Assembly: GCA_965116965.1 (NCBI GenBank)
Contig: OZ220743.1
Coordinates: 2,604,001-2,668,000, forward strand
Direction of reading: 5' to 3'
Origin: Aldehydirespirator sp965116965
GTDB taxonomy: Bacteria > Actinomycetota > Acidimicrobiia > Acidimicrobiales > Aldehydirespiratoraceae
Length of the DNA stretch: 64,000 nt
Shown: positions 1-8,011 of the stretch, in pieces
Position numbering within the stretch: the stretch's first letter is position 1
How the letters are laid out: each line of letters begins with the position of its first letter
The notes under the pieces: model-generated
Told to the model about the DNA's origin: nothing
The model's input: the letters and a program-made list of their open reading frames with translations, nothing else
Databases searched by the model: none
Position numbers and translations under genes: made by a program

Positions 1-1034
1 CAGGGGAGTAGGCGGATGCGGCCGGAGCCTTCGGTGACTTCTCCTATGACTGCGGCCTCATGGCCGGATACTCGCAGCTCGGTCACGGCGGCCAAGCCGG
101 CGTCGTGGCTGACCATGCCCAGCAGCAGTCCCCCTGAGGTTTGAGCGTCGGCCAGCAGGGTCACGGCCGCATCCCCGGCGTCACCGGCGTCCAGGTGGGG
201 CGACACCCAGTCGAGGTTGCGTTGGGTCCCGCCGGGAACCGAGCCCAGCGCGACCAGCTCGCGGGCGCCCTCGATGATCGGGACGTCGCCGATCGAGATC
301 TCCAGATCGACGCCCGACTCCTGGGCCATGCGCAGGCCGTGGCCGAGCAGACCGAAGCCGGTCACATCGGTGGCCGCGGTGGCCCCGTGCCGCATCGCGG
401 CCTCGGCCGCCTTGTCGTTGGACCGGGTCATCTCCGTGACGGCGCGGTCCACCACCTCCGGGCGGGCCTCGGCCCGCTTGATGGCGGTCGAGATGACCCC
501 CGTGCCAAGCCGCTTCGTGAGGACCAGCGCATTGCCCGGACGCAGGCCGGCGTTGGTGAGCATGCGCCCCGGGTCGACCTCACCCACCACCGCCATCCCG
601 TACTTGGGCTCGGGATCGTCGACCGTGTGGCCGCCGCCCACCACGAAGCCGCCGGCCCGGGCGGCGTCCTCGCCGCCGGCCAGCACCTCGGCCAGCAAGT
701 CGTTGGACAGCTCTTCGGAGTTCCAGGCCACCAAGTTCAGGGCGAGCAGGGGCCGCCCGCCCATGGCGTACACGTCGGACACGGCGTTGGTGGCCGCGAT
801 GCGGCCCCAGGTGCGCGCGTCGTCCACCACCGGCGTGATGAAGTCGGCGGTGAGCACCAGGGCGCGGCCGCGGCCGATCCGCCACACCGCGGCGTCGTCG
901 CCGGTGGCCAGGCCGACAAGCAGTTCCGGCGGGGGGTCAGGAGTCAGGCCGCGCACCACGTGCGCTAGATCGCCGGGGGCGATCTTGCAGCCTCAACCAG
1001 CGCCGTGGCTGAACTCAGTGAGCCTTCGGGCCAT
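1..1034 (-). CDS. selD: Selenide, water dikinase with in-frame UGA (Sec); 3' end cut by window edge
   Basis: Makes selenophosphate from selenide and ATP, the selenium donor for Sec-tRNA. Reading starts at ATG 1034-1032 behind a GAGAGGGGGTGA ribosome site and begins MARRLTEFSHGAG. It then meets TGA at 995-993 and continues open as GCKIAP to position 1. E. coli SelD has SHGAGCGCKISP here, so the TGA replaces the catalytic Cys and is read as selenocysteine (residue 14). Downstream I see the ATP-binding aspartates (GDDAAV), RIAATNAVSD, YAMGG and GGGHTVDDPEP in one frame, ending ...RIRLLP. A conventional caller would start after the TGA or miss the gene. A sequencing error is unlikely because UGA sits exactly at the known Sec/Cys site. 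selA, selB and selC are not in the window. Confidence 0.93.
967..985 (-). promoter_or_regulatory. Candidate bacterial SECIS hairpin of selD
   Basis: Eight nucleotides after the UGA on the coding strand there is a perfect 8-bp stem, AGATCGCC/GGCGATCT, around a CCC loop. Bacterial SECIS elements are hairpins inside the reading frame just downstream of the UGA and bind SelB. Position fits; the very short loop is unlike the E. coli fdhF loop, so the exact SelB-binding structure may differ. Confidence 0.5.
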
Positions 1035-1184
1035 CGCAGTCACCCCCTCTCGTGTGCGCCGCCGCGGAAGCCCTGAGGGGCGATGCCCGCCAGGAACTGG
1101 AGTCCCCGCAGGATAGGCGCAGCGCTCCGCGGCACCGGCGGACGGTGCGTCCAGAGTCGCCGTAGCGGCAAAGGAGCGGACGGT

Positions 1185-1300
1185 AGGGTGCAGCCGTGAG
1201 CGTCGACCCGAGCACCTCCGTTCTTGGGGCCGTCCGTGGGTCGCAGAGGCATGTTCCGCGGCCGAGATCCTGGGGAAGGGTGCAGCCGTGAGCGTCGACC
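1185..1300 (+). repeat. 24-bp direct repeat, second copy covers the start of the NMO gene
   Basis: The same 24 bases (AGGGTGCAGCCGTGAGC... ending GTCGACC) occur at 1185-1208 and 1277-1300. The second copy holds the GTG start codon and first codons of the nitronate monooxygenase gene. The first copy is therefore a duplicated start region followed by another frame. The rest of the gap 1035-1287 shows no RNA gene or ORF that I can support. Confidence 0.75.
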
Positions 1301-2346
1301 AGCGGCTCCGGACCCGGGCCACGGAGCTGTTCGGCGTCGACTATCCGATCGTGCAGACGGGTATGGGATGGGTGGCGGGGCCGTCGCTGGTGACCGGTAC
1401 CGCCGGGGCGGGCGGACTCGGGATCCTGGCGTCGGCCACCATGACCCCCGACAAGATGGACGCCGCTATCGCCGATGTCCGGTCCCGAACCGATCAGCCC
1501 TTCGGCGTGAACCTGCGCCCCGACGCGGCCGACTTGGACGACCGGGCCGACCGCCTAGTCGATGCGGGCGTGCGGGTGGCCAGCTTCGCCGGTCCCCCTC
1601 CGGCGCGGGTGGTGCATCGGCTGCGGGACGGCGGTGTGCTGGTCATGCCGACGGTGGGTGCCCGCCGGCACGCCGAGAAGATGGCTGAACTCGGTGCAGA
1701 CGTCATCCTGTGCCAGGGCGGTGAAGGCGGCGGCCACACCGGCTCGATCCCCACATCTCTGTTGCTGCCCCAGGTGCTCGACGCGGTGGACGTGCCCGTG
1801 ATCGCCGCCGGCGGCTTCCACGACGGTCGGGGACTGGCCGCGGCGCTGGCGTGGGGCGCCGACGGTGTGGCGATGGGCACCCGCTTCCTGCTCACCGCCG
1901 AGTCGAAGGTCCCTGACACGGTCAAGGCCGTCTACCTCGGTACGCCGGTCACCGGAACCGTGGTGTCGAGCAGCATCGACGGCAAGCCGCAGCGGGTGAT
2001 CCGCACCCGTCTGGTCGAATCGCTGGAGTCGGCCCGGCTCACCCGGATGGTGCGGGCCGTGGCCAACGCCTGGCGGTTCCGGGGAGTCACCGGCATGTCG
2101 ATGGCGGCGATGCTGCGGGAGGGGCTGGCCATGCGCCGCAGCCAGGGACTGACCTGGAGCCAGATGGCGATGGCGGCCAATGCCCCCATGCTCACCCGAG
2201 CCACCATGGTGGACGGCGACATCGATGCCGGCGTCCTGCCCACCGGCCAGTGCGTGGGCGTCGTCGACGACCTGCCCACCTGCGCCGAGTTGATCGATCG
2301 CATCGTGGCCGAGGCCGTCGCCGCCCTCGACCGGATCGCTCCGTAG
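1288..2346 (+). CDS. Nitronate monooxygenase family flavoprotein
   Basis: 352 residues, GTG start with GGGGAAGGG upstream. FMN-dependent TIM-barrel enzyme of the nitronate monooxygenase / 2-nitropropane dioxygenase family, oxidising alkyl nitronates to carbonyl compounds plus nitrite. Motifs in order: YPIVQTGMGWVAGP near the N-terminus, GEGGGHTG (about residues 146-153, containing the family's active-site His), and the FMN-phosphate loop AAGGFHDGRGLAAALAWGADGVAMGTRF. Length is usual for the family. Homologues also include enoyl-ACP reductase FabK, and the natural substrate cannot be read from sequence. Divergent from selD with a 250-bp gap, so not obviously part of an operon. Confidence 0.85.
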   Translation: MSVDQRLRTRATELFGVDYPIVQTGMGWVAGPSLVTGTAGAGGLGILASATMTPDKMDAAIADVRSRTDQPFGVNLRPDAADLDDRADRLVDAGVRVASFAGPPPARVVHRLRDGGVLVMPTVGARRHAEKMAELGADVILCQGGEGGGHTGSIPTSLLLPQVLDAVDVPVIAAGGFHDGRGLAAALAWGADGVAMGTRFLLTAESKVPDTVKAVYLGTPVTGTVVSSSIDGKPQRVIRTRLVESLESARLTRMVRAVANAWRFRGVTGMSMAAMLREGLAMRRSQGLTWSQMAMAANAPMLTRATMVDGDIDAGVLPTGQCVGVVDDLPTCAELIDRIVAEAVAALDRIAP

Positions 2347-2365
2347 GTCGGCGCGCATCAGGGCG

Positions 2366-2416
2366 GGAATTGGCAGCGCAGAAGTCCCGAACAGGCCCCG
2401 CGCGCTGCCAGTTCGG
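2366..2416. repeat. 51-bp palindromic intergenic repeat, copy 1
   Basis: The unit begins GGAATTGGCAGCG, ends CGCTGCCAGTTCGG, and has a conserved AGAAGTCC...ACAGGCC middle, so its ends pair as a hairpin. Copies 2 (2438-2488) and 3 (33999-34049) have the same length. Looks like a REP-type element. Confidence 0.8.
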
Positions 2417-2437
2417 TGTCGTGCCGGCAACGCTGCC

Positions 2438-2488
2438 GGAATTGGCAGCGCAGAAGTCCCAAACAGGCCTCGTGCGCTGCCAGTTCGG
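2438..2488. repeat. 51-bp palindromic intergenic repeat, copy 2
   Basis: Tandem neighbour of copy 1 with 21 bp between them; differs at only a few positions. The pair fills the gap between the monooxygenase and SRAP genes and could form two successive hairpins in the transcript. Confidence 0.8.
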
Positions 2489-2522
2489 GTGGATGCCTCC
2501 TGTCGGGATAGGTTCCGGTTCC

Positions 2523-3248
2523 ATGTGCGGGCGTTATGTGGCGGCCTCCCCGCCCGACGAGTTGGCCAAGTACTTCGGTGCGGCCGCCCCGCCGCCCGAC
2601 CTGACCCTTGCGCCCAACCACAACGTGGCGCCCACGCAGACCGTGTACGCCGTGCGGGAGCGGGACGGGGCCCGCAGCCTCGACGCGCTGCACTGGGGGC
2701 TGGTGCCGTTCTGGGCCAAGGACCCCAAGATCGGCAACCGGATGATCAACGCCCGGGCCGAGACGGTGGCCACCAAGAACGCCTTCAGGGTGGCCCTCAC
2801 CCGCCGGCGCTGCATCGTCCCGGCCGACGGCTTCTACGAGTGGCGGCGCCTGGAGGGCTCCAAGCACAAGCAGCCCATGTTCATCAGCCGTCCCGACGGC
2901 GAGCCTTTCGCCTTCGCGGGCCTGTGGGAGCAGTGGCGCGACAAGGACAGCCTCGACGACGGCGACGGCGAGCCCTTCGAGCTGCACTCGTGCACCATCA
3001 TCACCTGCGAGGCCAACGAGGCCATGGCCAAGGTGCACGACCGGATGCCGGTAGTGCTGCCTCCCGGTGGCTGGGACCTCTGGCTGGACCCCGCCATCCG
3101 CGACGCCGACGCCGCAACCAGCCTGCTGGTCCCCGCGCCGTCGCGCCTGATCCGGATGCACCCGGTGTCGACCGAGGTGAACAGCGCCCGCAACAACGGC
3201 GCCCACCTCATAGAGCCGGCCGAGCCGCTCGACGTCTTCAGCAGCTGA
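2523..3248 (+). CDS. SRAP-domain protein (YedK/HMCES family)
   Basis: 241 residues. The family covalently caps abasic sites in single-stranded DNA through Cys2 as a thiazolidine adduct. ATG 2523 is chosen because it puts Cys at position 2 (MCGRYV), which is obligatory; an upstream in-frame start would bury it and read through the palindromic repeats. Active-site residues visible: Cys2, Asn76 (MINARAE), Glu106 (DGFYEW) and His172 (VHDRMPV). Length and motif order match E. coli YedK. No operon partner; the next gene is convergent. In the wider family it sits near SOS genes, but none is here. Confidence 0.93.
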   Translation: MCGRYVAASPPDELAKYFGAAAPPPDLTLAPNHNVAPTQTVYAVRERDGARSLDALHWGLVPFWAKDPKIGNRMINARAETVATKNAFRVALTRRRCIVPADGFYEWRRLEGSKHKQPMFISRPDGEPFAFAGLWEQWRDKDSLDDGDGEPFELHSCTIITCEANEAMAKVHDRMPVVLPPGGWDLWLDPAIRDADAATSLLVPAPSRLIRMHPVSTEVNSARNNGAHLIEPAEPLDVFSS

Positions 3249-3326
3249 CCCACCCGAAGTTCCTATAGTTGAGGACCTCCAGGGTCACTGGCCACAGGAG
3301 TTTCGCCGGGGGAGGGCCGGCGGCGG

Positions 3327-3734
3327 TCAGCCGGAGCCTCTGAGGCGCTCGCGCAGCGAGGCGGCCACCGTGTCCAGGTCCTCGGGGTCGGGGCTGGTGT
3401 CGGCATGCGAGAAGTCGAGATGGGCCATGGTCGAGATGGGCACGACGTGGATGTGCACGTGGGGCACCTCGAAGCCGGCGATCATCAGGCCCACCCGGTC
3501 GGGGGCGAGCCCGGCCGCCTGCTGGGCCTCAGCCACCCGGTGGGCCACCGCCATCAGACGGGCCACGGTGCCGCTGTCGAGGTCAACCCAGTGGTCGACC
3601 TCCGCTCGGGGCACCACCAGCACGTGGCCCCGGTTGAGGGGCCGCACATCCATGAATGCGACACAGGCGTCGTCGCGCCAGACGAACCGGCCGGGTATCT
3701 CTCCGTCGATGATTCGGGTGAAGATTGAGGGCAT
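3327..3734 (-). CDS. HIT family hydrolase
   Basis: 135 residues. Histidine-triad nucleotide hydrolase/transferase, with the triad at H92-V-H94-I-H96 (PHVHIHVVP). The N-terminal IFTRIIDGEIPGRFVWRDD and RGHVLVVPRAEV strands are typical of the Hint/HinT branch. Substrate is probably a nucleoside phosphoramidate or dinucleotide, not decidable here. Divergent from the phosphatidyltransferase gene with only 23 bp between start codons. Confidence 0.9.
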   Translation of the reverse strand: MPSIFTRIIDGEIPGRFVWRDDACVAFMDVRPLNRGHVLVVPRAEVDHWVDLDSGTVARLMAVAHRVAEAQQAAGLAPDRVGLMIAGFEVPHVHIHVVPISTMAHLDFSHADTSPDPEDLDTVAASLRERLRGSG

Positions 3735-3757
3735 TCGCTGATCGTAGGCTGAACGCT

Positions 3758-4360
3758 ATGGCAGCGCCGAGAACCGGCGAGGACCGCATCCTCACCGTCC
3801 CCAACCTGATCTCGGCGGCCCGCCTGGCCTGCATCCCATGGTTCCTGTGGCTGCTGTTCGGCGCCGAGGACCGCTGGGGGGCCGCGCTGCTGTGGGGTGC
3901 GCTGGGCGCCACCGACTGGGTGGACGGCTGGTGGGCCCGCCGGTTCGACTCGGTGAGCAAGGTCGGCAAGATGCTCGACCCGGTCACCGATCGGGCCGTG
4001 CTGCTCGTCGGGGTGATGGCGGTGGGGATCGACGGCTCGGTGCCGTGGTGGCTGGTGATCCTGGCCCTGGCCCGCGAGGGCCTGGTCGCCGTCGTCGGGC
4101 TGGTGCTGCTGTCGCTGGGCGCCAAGCCGACCGACGTGACCTGGTGGGGCAAGTGCGCCACCTTCGGGCTGTACTTCTGCTTCCCGCTGCTGCTGGCCGG
4201 CGCGTCCGACCTCGGTGTGGCCGAGGGCTTCAGGACTGCGGGCTGGGTGTGCGCGGCGCCGTCGCTCGTTTGCAGCTACCTCTCCGCCGTCCAGTACATA
4301 CCGCTGGGCCGTGAGTCGCTGCGCCAGGGTCGGGCCGAGCGGGAGCAGCAGGACTCGTGA
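3758..4360 (+). CDS. CDP-alcohol phosphatidyltransferase (PgsA-like)
   Basis: 200 residues, integral membrane. Transfers a phosphatidyl group from CDP-diacylglycerol to an alcohol. The signature D-G-x2-A-R-x8-G-x3-D-x3-D is complete as DGWWARR...GKMLDPVTDR. Four to five hydrophobic segments follow, and the tail is basic. ATG 3758 is preferred over an upstream start at 3725 because the latter would overlap the divergent HIT gene and add a polar stretch. Phosphatidylglycerophosphate synthase is the best guess; inositol- or cardiolipin-type enzymes have the same signature. Confidence 0.82.
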   Translation: MAAPRTGEDRILTVPNLISAARLACIPWFLWLLFGAEDRWGAALLWGALGATDWVDGWWARRFDSVSKVGKMLDPVTDRAVLLVGVMAVGIDGSVPWWLVILALAREGLVAVVGLVLLSLGAKPTDVTWWGKCATFGLYFCFPLLLAGASDLGVAEGFRTAGWVCAAPSLVCSYLSAVQYIPLGRESLRQGRAEREQQDS

Positions 4361-4433
4361 GCATGCGTTGCGCCGAAATGGCTGGGCGCAGCCCGCGGTT
4401 GAGCGCCACGCCTCGCAGCGTGACGCGCTTTGC

Positions 4434-4712
4434 GCCGAATGGCTGGGGGCAGCTGCCACCGCGGAGCGCGGCTACGCCCTCGACAATGAGGAGTCGAGCA
4501 TTGGTGTGCGGTGCGTGGCATCGCCGGTGGTCGACGTCGGTGGGAACATCCGCGCCTCCATCGGCGTCTCGGGCCCCGCGACGCGCCTCGATGAGGAGAC
4601 GATAGGAAAGTGCGCTGTGTTGGTGTGCGCCGCAGCCAAGTCCCTGTCAGAGCTCCTGGGCGGAGAATGGGACTTTCCGCTGCCCTGCCCGGACCCCGCC
4701 GTCCTCGAATGA
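4434..4712 (+). pseudogene. C-terminal remnant of an IclR-family regulator
   Basis: The frame reads RGYALDNEESSIGVRCVASP, then VVDVGGNIRASIGVSGPATR and a helix ending SELLGG. This is the effector-binding domain of IclR regulators (typically GYA.D.EE..G..C.A.PV...G...A..SVSGP.xR). The DNA-binding half is missing: directly upstream lies the phosphatidyltransferase stop, then an imperfect 22-bp direct repeat (about 4369-4391 and 4431-4452). The stop overlaps the glpD start as ATGA, so the fragment was once co-transcribed with glpD. IclR proteins often control glycerol genes, so it was plausibly the local regulator (inference). Confidence 0.7.
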
Positions 4713-6325
4713 GCGCCCGCGGAGCGGCGGAGTCGACCAACGGCGCTTACCGCCCGACCACGGCGCGGGACCGGAGCCTGGAGCGGCTGACCACCGAGGA
4801 CCACGATGCCCTCATCGTGGGCGGGGGCATCAACGGCGCCATATCGGCTCTGGCCCTGGCCACCCACGGGCTTCGGGTGGCGCTCATCGACTCCGAGGAC
4901 TTCGGCTCGGGCGTGAGCCAGGAGTCCTCCAACCTCATCTGGGGCGGCTTCAAGTACCTCCAGACCTACGACGTGGCGCTGGTCGCCGGGTTGTGCCGTT
5001 CCCGCAACCTGCTGGCTCGCTCATACGCCAGCCGCATCCGCGAGGTCCGGTTCCTGGCTGCGCTGGGTCCGACGTCCCCCTATTCGCCCGCCTACGCGGC
5101 CTTGGGCGCGCACGCCTACTGGGCCCTCGGGCGGTTCGCGACCGATCGTCCTCGCCTCCTGTCGTCCAGTTCGCTGGCGGAAGCCGAGCCCGCGATCGAC
5201 TCGGACGAAGTACAGGGTGCAGTCGAGTACTCGGACTACTTGCTGGCCGACAACGACGCCCGCTTCGTGCTCCAACTCCTGCTCGATGCGGTCGACAACG
5301 GAGCCGTGGCGGTGTCCAGAGTGCGGCTCGACGGCGCGGAGCGCGCCCACGCCGGCTGGCGGGCGGTCGTGACCGACCGGCTGACAGGCGAGCGCCACTC
5401 GGTGCCGGCCGCCATCCTGGTCAACGCGGCCGGCCCTCGGGCAACCGATCTCGCCCGACTCACCGGCACAACGCTGAGCCAGGCGCTGTGCTACTCGAAG
5501 GGAGCCCACATTGTGGTGCCCCAGGTGACCGAGTCCGGGCGGGTGCTGGCGTTCTTCGACGACGACCAGCGGCTCTTCTACGTCATCCCGATGGGCCACC
5601 GGTCGCTGATCGGCACGACCGACACCCGCGTCGAGGACGCCGAGGCGTCGATCACCCGTGACGATCGAGACTTCCTGCTCGAACAGGCCAACGCTCGGCT
5701 CCGGCTGCCCCGGCCGCTCCGCAGCGACGATGTGATCGCCTACCGCTGCGGCGTGCGCGCCCTGGTGGTCGACGAGGACGCCGACACCGACCGCGACTGG
5801 ACCGAGCTGTCGCGCCGCCACGCCGTCGAGGCCGACCAGCAGCAGGGGACCGTCTCCATACTCGGCGGCAAGCTCAGCGACTGCCTCAACGTGGGCGAGG
5901 AGGTCGTCGAGGCCGCCCGCCAGTGCGGGCTCGAACCGGTGATCCCGAGCCGGGCCTGGTTCGGCGAGCCGCCCGACGGGGTGCGGGACCGGTTCTGCCG
6001 CAGCGCGGCGCGGGTGGGCATCGACGAGCCCGCGGCGGCGAGGCTGTGGCGCCGCCATGGCCGCCGGGCTCTGGAGGTGGCCGACGTGGTCGGCGAGTCC
6101 CGGGAGTTGGGCGAGCCTCTCAGCGACTGCGTCGAGTGCTCGGCGGCCGAGGTCATGGTCATGGCCCGGCATGAGCACATCCTGACGATGGACGACTTCC
6201 TGCGGCGCCGTACCATGCTTGCGATGCTCGAGACGGCCGAGACGTTGCGCCGCGATCCGGGTGTTGAGCGGGCCGAGAGCCTGCTGTTCCGACCAGAGGC
6301 CGAGCGGACGGGGAGCGAGTCGTGA
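4709..6325 (+). CDS. glpD: FAD-dependent glycerol-3-phosphate dehydrogenase
   Basis: 538 residues from ATG 4709. Oxidises glycerol-3-phosphate to dihydroxyacetone phosphate at the membrane, feeding the quinone pool. The N-terminal FAD fold has ALIVGGGINGAISALALATHG; SSNLIWGGFKYLQ and ALCYSKGAHIVVP/IPMGHRSLIGTTDTRVED are family signatures; GTVSILGGKLSDCLNVGEE is the C-terminal cap. An upstream in-frame ATG at 4610 would lie inside the IclR remnant and add non-homologous residues. Followed by glpK after a repeat-filled 124-bp gap, so the two form the glycerol pathway. Confidence 0.9.
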   Translation: MSARGAAESTNGAYRPTTARDRSLERLTTEDHDALIVGGGINGAISALALATHGLRVALIDSEDFGSGVSQESSNLIWGGFKYLQTYDVALVAGLCRSRNLLARSYASRIREVRFLAALGPTSPYSPAYAALGAHAYWALGRFATDRPRLLSSSSLAEAEPAIDSDEVQGAVEYSDYLLADNDARFVLQLLLDAVDNGAVAVSRVRLDGAERAHAGWRAVVTDRLTGERHSVPAAILVNAAGPRATDLARLTGTTLSQALCYSKGAHIVVPQVTESGRVLAFFDDDQRLFYVIPMGHRSLIGTTDTRVEDAEASITRDDRDFLLEQANARLRLPRPLRSDDVIAYRCGVRALVVDEDADTDRDWTELSRRHAVEADQQQGTVSILGGKLSDCLNVGEEVVEAARQCGLEPVIPSRAWFGEPPDGVRDRFCRSAARVGIDEPAAARLWRRHGRRALEVADVVGESRELGEPLSDCVECSAAEVMVMARHEHILTMDDFLRRRTMLAMLETAETLRRDPGVERAESLLFRPEAERTGSES

Positions 6326-6329
6326 GGAT

Positions 6330-6439
6330 CCTCACAGCCGGCCGAGCGAGGCCCCTGGGCCCAGCGGCCCGTGAGCGCAGCGAACAAGAGCTGCAGGCAC
6401 GGCCCGAGCGGCCCGTGAGCGCAGCGAACAGGAGCGGGA
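6330..6439 (+). repeat. GC-rich dispersed repeat, two tandem copies
   Basis: Two copies of the unit containing GGCCCGTGAGCGCAGCGAAC (about 6356-6391 and 6401-6439) lie between glpD and glpK and end 10 bp before the glpK start. They are preceded by the GGCCGAGCGAGG lead-in seen at other copies. The same unit occurs at 13.4, 16.7, 34.9, 37.9, 40.9 and 45.1 kb. Confidence 0.8.
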
Positions 6440-6449
6440 GTGGCGCGCC

Positions 6450-7934
6450 ATGACTGTCGTACTGGCCATCGATGCCGGCACCACCAGCGTTCGAACCATC
6501 GCGTTCGATCACTCGGGCAGGATCGTCGCCTCGTCCCAGCGCGAGTTCCCCCAGTACTTCCCGACGCCCGGACGGGTCGAGCACGACGCCTCCGAGATCT
6601 GGAATGCGGTGCAGTCCACGCTCGGAGACGTGGCCGGCCGGCTGGAGGAGCCTCCCGCCGCGATCGGTGTGACCAACCAGCGCGAGACGGTGGTGGCCTG
6701 GAGCCGGCGGCGGTCCGAGCCGGTCCATCGAGCCATAGTGTGGCAGGACCGCCGGACCGCGTCCCGATGCGCCCAACTCGAACAGGACGGTGCGCTGCCG
6801 ATGGTGCGAGAGTGCACCGGCCTCGTGCTCGACCCGTACTTCTCGGCCTCGAAACTGGAGTGGATGCTCACCGAGGGCGAGGTAGCGACCGGCCCCGACC
6901 TTGCTGTGGGCACGATCGACAGCTGGATCGTGTGGAACCTCACCGGCGGCGAGGTCCACGCCACCGACGCGACCAACGCCGGTCGCACCATGCTGTTCGA
7001 CATCGGTTCGCTGCGGTGGCATACGGAACTGTGCGCGCTGTTCGGCGTCCCCATGGAGGCACTTCCGCAGGTTCGGCCCTCCAGCGGCACGTTCGGAGTC
7101 ACCGGCTCGGACGCCGCGTGCGGCGCGGGCGTGCCGATCTCCGGCGTCGCCGGCGACCAGCACGCGGCTCTCTTCGGACAGGCCGCCTTCGCGCCGGGCG
7201 ACGCCAAGAACACGTACGGCACCGGCTCCTTTGTGCTGATGAACGTCGGGACAGATCTGCCGGCGCCCGCGGACGGCCTGCTCACGACGGTCGCCTGGCT
7301 GCTGGACACGCCGCAGGGACCGGTGGCGACGTACGCGCTGGAAGGAGCGATCTTCGCCACCGGGGCGGCCATCCAGTGGCTTCGAGACGGCCTCGGGATC
7401 ATCACGGACGCCGCCCAGATCCAGGGGCTGGCCCTGCAATGCGACTCGACCGGCGGGGTCTTCCTGGTACCGGCCTTCGCGGGGCTCGGCAGCCCGTACT
7501 GGGATCCCTGCGCCCGCGGCGCCATCGTCGGCCTCACCCGGGGCACCGGACGGCCGGAGATAGCCCGAGCCGCGGTGGAGGCCATGGCCTACCAGACACG
7601 CGACGTCGTCGAGGCGATGGCCGCTGCCACGGGGACACCCGTTCGAAGCCTGCGGGTCGACGGGGGCGCATCGGTGATGGACGCCATGCTGCAACTGCAG
7701 GCCGACCAGCTCGGAGTGGCAGTCCAGCGCCCCCAACTCCAGGAGGCGACCGCGCTCGGGGCGGCCTACCTGGCCGGGCTGGCCACCGGCGTCTGGCCCT
7801 CGCTGGAAGCGATCGCCGGACACTGGGAACTCGCCTATGAAGCGGTCCCCAGTGGAGCGAGGGACGCCGCCGACGCCTCCTATGCGGACTGGAAGCGCGC
7901 CGTCGAGCGGAGCAAGGGGTGGGCAACCGGATGA
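6450..7934 (+). CDS. glpK: Glycerol kinase
   Basis: 494 residues. Phosphorylates glycerol to glycerol-3-phosphate, the substrate of GlpD next door. FGGY-family features: IDAGTTSVRTIAFD phosphate loop, GVTNQRET, WQDRRT, GVAGDQHAALFGQ with the catalytic Asp, NTYGTGSFVLMN, and the C-terminal GSPYWDPCARG and LRVDGGAS. Length matches bacterial GlpK. Start ATG 6450 follows GGAGCGGGAG, which is supplied by the dispersed repeat. The stop overlaps a tiny SDR remnant as ATGA. No glycerol facilitator gene is in the window. Confidence 0.95.
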   Translation: MTVVLAIDAGTTSVRTIAFDHSGRIVASSQREFPQYFPTPGRVEHDASEIWNAVQSTLGDVAGRLEEPPAAIGVTNQRETVVAWSRRRSEPVHRAIVWQDRRTASRCAQLEQDGALPMVRECTGLVLDPYFSASKLEWMLTEGEVATGPDLAVGTIDSWIVWNLTGGEVHATDATNAGRTMLFDIGSLRWHTELCALFGVPMEALPQVRPSSGTFGVTGSDAACGAGVPISGVAGDQHAALFGQAAFAPGDAKNTYGTGSFVLMNVGTDLPAPADGLLTTVAWLLDTPQGPVATYALEGAIFATGAAIQWLRDGLGIITDAAQIQGLALQCDSTGGVFLVPAFAGLGSPYWDPCARGAIVGLTRGTGRPEIARAAVEAMAYQTRDVVEAMAAATGTPVRSLRVDGGASVMDAMLQLQADQLGVAVQRPQLQEATALGAAYLAGLATGVWPSLEAIAGHWELAYEAVPSGARDAADASYADWKRAVERSKGWATG

Positions 7935-7987
7935 GCCGGGTGGCGGTGGTCACCGGGGCAGCCGGCGTCCTCGGCTCCGCGGGCTAG
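7931..7987 (+). pseudogene. N-terminal stump of a short-chain dehydrogenase
   Basis: ATG 7931 overlaps the glpK stop (ATGA) and opens an 18-codon frame reading VAVVTGAAGVLGSAG before TAG. That is the beta1 strand and TGxxxGxG dinucleotide loop of an SDR enzyme, cut right after the loop. The rest of the gene is gone and the LacI gene begins 25 bp later. Best explained as a deletion that removed most of a third glycerol/sugar operon gene. Confidence 0.6.
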
Positions 7988-8011
7988 CCGAGCCGATTAG
8001 GTTCGCCAGCC

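Noticed and set aside
1035..1287. Possible tRNA-Sec next to selD
   Set aside because: I looked on both strands for a long acceptor/variable-arm tRNA with UCA anticodon and a GGTTCGA-type T loop and found none.
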